64,000 bases of DNA from Deltaproteobacteria bacterium (lineage in GTDB: Bacteria > UBA10199 > JACPAL01 > GCA-016699445): positions 186,001 through 250,000 of the forward strand of contig CP064976.1 in NCBI GenBank assembly GCA_016699445.1, written 5' to 3'. How positions within the stretch are numbered: position 1 is the first letter of the stretch; each line of letters begins with the position of its first letter. Positions 62,641 through 64,000 of the stretch are shown here, piece after piece. Under the pieces are notes generated by a model. That model had not been told where the DNA came from. It did not search any database and saw only the letters and a program-made list of their open reading frames with translations. Both the position numbers and the translations under genes were made by a program.

Positions 62641-63773
62641 TTTACACGCAGGGGAATTCCGATCAAATCGGCATCTTTAAACTTAACACCAGGCGATTCT
62701 GAACGATCATCGATTAAAACATCCACACCCTGCTTTTGTAATTTTTCATAAATATCAAAAGAAATGTTACGGACATTTTCGTCATCTACAGCAATCGGAA
62801 TGACTTGAACTGAGTAGGGAGAAATACCCAACGGCCACACAATTCCATTGGCATCATGATTTTGTTCAATAGCTGCTGCCGCTGTGCGACCGACACCAAT
62901 ACCATAACAACCCATTACTAAATGTTGAGGCTTACCTTCAGCATCAGAATAAGTTGCCTTGAAAGCTTCGGAATATTTTGTTCCCAAATAAAAAACCTGC
63001 CCCACTTCAATACCGCGAAAACTCTTCAAAGGTTGTTTTGTTTTTGGACATATTTTATCAGCAGGAACTTTCTCATCTGTGTACGCAATATCGGGATCAT
63101 CAGAAGCAAAAATTTCACTTTCACCCGATCCTGCTAAAACATGAAACTCATGAGAGAGCGTCCCACCAATCTCTCCAGTGCCAGCTTCCACAGGACGAAA
63201 CTCAAGACCGCAGCGTTTGAAAATCTTCTTATACGCTTCAAACATGCGCCAATAAGTTTCGGTCGCTGCTTTTTCATCACGATCAAAACTATAACAATCC
63301 TTCATGATAAATTCGCGACCACGCATGAGACCAAAGCGCGGACGCACTTCGTCACGAAACTTGGTTTGAATTTGGTAGAGAGCTAAAGGCAATTGACGGT
63401 AAGAATGGATTTCGTTTCTGACTAAATCCGTCACAGCCTCTTCATGTGTGGGGCCAAAACAAAAGTCGCGTTCATGACGATCTTTAAAACGAAGCAATTC
63501 TTTTCCATACACAGGCCAACGTCCTGATTCCTCCCAAAGTTCTCGAGGCATGACGATTGGTAAAAGCAATTCCTGAGCACCCGCCGCATTCATCTCTTCG
63601 CGAATGATCGTTTCTACTTTTCGAATGGTAAGGAGACCTAGAGGCAAGTAAGTATAAATGCCAGCAGCGAGTTTGCGAATCATACCCGCACGTAGCATCA
63701 ATTTATGACTGATCACTTCGGCATCAGAAGGTGCATCTCGAAGCGTAGGGACAAGAAGATTGGAATATTTCAT
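62637..63773 (-). CDS. proS: Prolyl-tRNA synthetase, short form without editing insert, 3' end missing
   Basis: 378 residues visible. Class II motif 1 around MIRKLAAGIYTYLPLGL, motif 2 FRDEVRPRFGLMRGREFIMK, motif 3 MGCYGIGVGRTAAAAIEQ and the start of the anticodon-binding domain (DVLIDDRSESPGVKFKDADL). Between motifs 2 and 3 the YbaK-type INS editing domain of about 180 residues is lacking; only about 70 residues (IAYTDEKVPADKICPKTKQP, FRGIEVGQVFYLGTKYSEAF) join them. The chain stops at GIPLRVK, about 25-40 residues before the usual end, at the junction with pyrF. Confidence 0.9.
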   Translation of the reverse strand: MKYSNLLVPTLRDAPSDAEVISHKLMLRAGMIRKLAAGIYTYLPLGLLTIRKVETIIREEMNAAGAQELLLPIVMPRELWEESGRWPVYGKELLRFKDRHERDFCFGPTHEEAVTDLVRNEIHSYRQLPLALYQIQTKFRDEVRPRFGLMRGREFIMKDCYSFDRDEKAATETYWRMFEAYKKIFKRCGLEFRPVEAGTGEIGGTLSHEFHVLAGSGESEIFASDDPDIAYTDEKVPADKICPKTKQPLKSFRGIEVGQVFYLGTKYSEAFKATYSDAEGKPQHLVMGCYGIGVGRTAAAAIEQNHDANGIVWPLGISPYSVQVIPIAVDDENVRNISFDIYEKLQKQGVDVLIDDRSESPGVKFKDADLIGIPLRVK

Positions 63774-63833
63774 GACGAAGCCCTGTAAACAAAAGATAGA
63801 TTTCGATCAATTCAATTATATCAATCAATTATA

Positions 63834-64000
63834 TCAATCGCGACCTATCCAGCCATCTGTATGAAATAAAACCTGTATCGCCCCTGTCATCAAATCCGAA
63901 CCCGAAGGAAAACCACAAGTACGTGTGAAGCAATGCTCCCATTGAGCTGCTAAACGAATTTCTGTGGTTGAATGTGGCAAAAAATTAATACCAAGACTCA
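63834..64000 (-). CDS. C-terminal end of an unidentified protein (runs off the window)
   Basis: An open frame enters from the right edge and ends with TGA at 63834-63836. The last 54 residues read SLGINFLPHSTTEIRLAAQW, then a Cys-containing stretch and IQVLFHTDGWIGRD. Alternating hydrophobic and polar residues would suit final strands of an outer-membrane beta-barrel or porin, but the piece is too short to be sure. Confidence 0.45.
   Translation of the reverse strand, partial: SLGINFLPHSTTEIRLAAQWEHCFTRTCGFPSGSDLMTGAIQVLFHTDGWIGRD

Noticed and set aside
63805..63838. Tandem CAATTATATCAAT repeat near the right edge
   Set aside because: Two short AT-rich copies next to the proS start; too simple to be called an element or regulator site.

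Overview
This window looks like a chromosomal segment of a Gram-negative, moderately AT-rich bacterium of the 'deltaproteobacterial' grade (Bdellovibrionota, Myxococcota or a related uncultured lineage). The clues are the gene order miaB / bifunctional nuclease / VanZ, a full-length glnD, lipoproteins, ExbB/ExbD, myxobacterial-type DUF4215 cysteine repeats in a secreted protein, and the order secY-adk-map-infA-rpmJ-rpsM-rpsK-rpsD-rpoA-rplQ. The lineage call is an inference from gene content, not from a phylogeny. I saw no prophage, CRISPR array, insertion sequence or rRNA operon.

Layout. Positions 1-8.0 kb are accessory-like: VanZ, a bifunctional nuclease and miaB, a HicAB toxin-antitoxin pair, a large secreted beta-helix/DUF4215 protein, a decayed BrnT/DUF4258/YgiT toxin-antitoxin cluster and a DUF4143 ATPase. 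Positions 8.0-20.9 kb hold mixed housekeeping genes: glnD, a cell-wall amidase, a membrane pyrophosphatase, an AI-2E-type permease, an orphan NtrC-like regulator, a phospholipase D/cardiolipin synthase, tRNA-Ala and exbBD. Positions 20.8-26.7 kb, all on the minus strand, form a tightly overlapping iron cluster: fur, an AlbA/Schlafen-type ATP-binding protein, feoB, a zinc-ribbon protein, a DtxR-FeoA fusion, an FMN-binding exported protein and a small membrane protein. An M48 protease and a TlpA-like thioredoxin lie at 26.8-28.1 kb.

Positions 28.1-60.8 kb, entirely on the minus strand, are the classical information-processing superoperon. In transcription order it runs promoter, tRNA-Thr, tRNA-Tyr, tRNA-Gly, tRNA-Thr, tuf copy 2, rpmG, tRNA-Trp, secE, nusG, rplKAJL, rpoBC, rpsL, rpsG, fusA, tuf copy 1, then the S10, spc and alpha operons down to rplQ. 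rpmD (L30) is missing from the spc segment. The right edge holds rlmB, an unknown small gene, pyrF, proS and the end of one more gene.

The strongest global signal is damage that looks technical. At least 14 genes carry single-base shifts, mostly lost bases in A/T runs, including essential ones (rpsC, rplK, one tuf copy). Three or four junctions seem to lack roughly 70-220 bases (miaB, rpsN/rpsH, proS/pyrF, probably brnT/DUF4258). I read these mainly as draft-assembly errors, so broken genes here should not be taken as biological pseudogenes without raw reads. The biologically most interesting features are the coupled Fur/AlbA/FeoB/DtxR-FeoA/FMN operon, the modular secreted protein with a Gly/Ser tail ending in a short Cys motif, the lysine-rich tail on L17, the terminator-like hairpin directly before fusA, and a widespread-type palindromic repeat that has become coding sequence.
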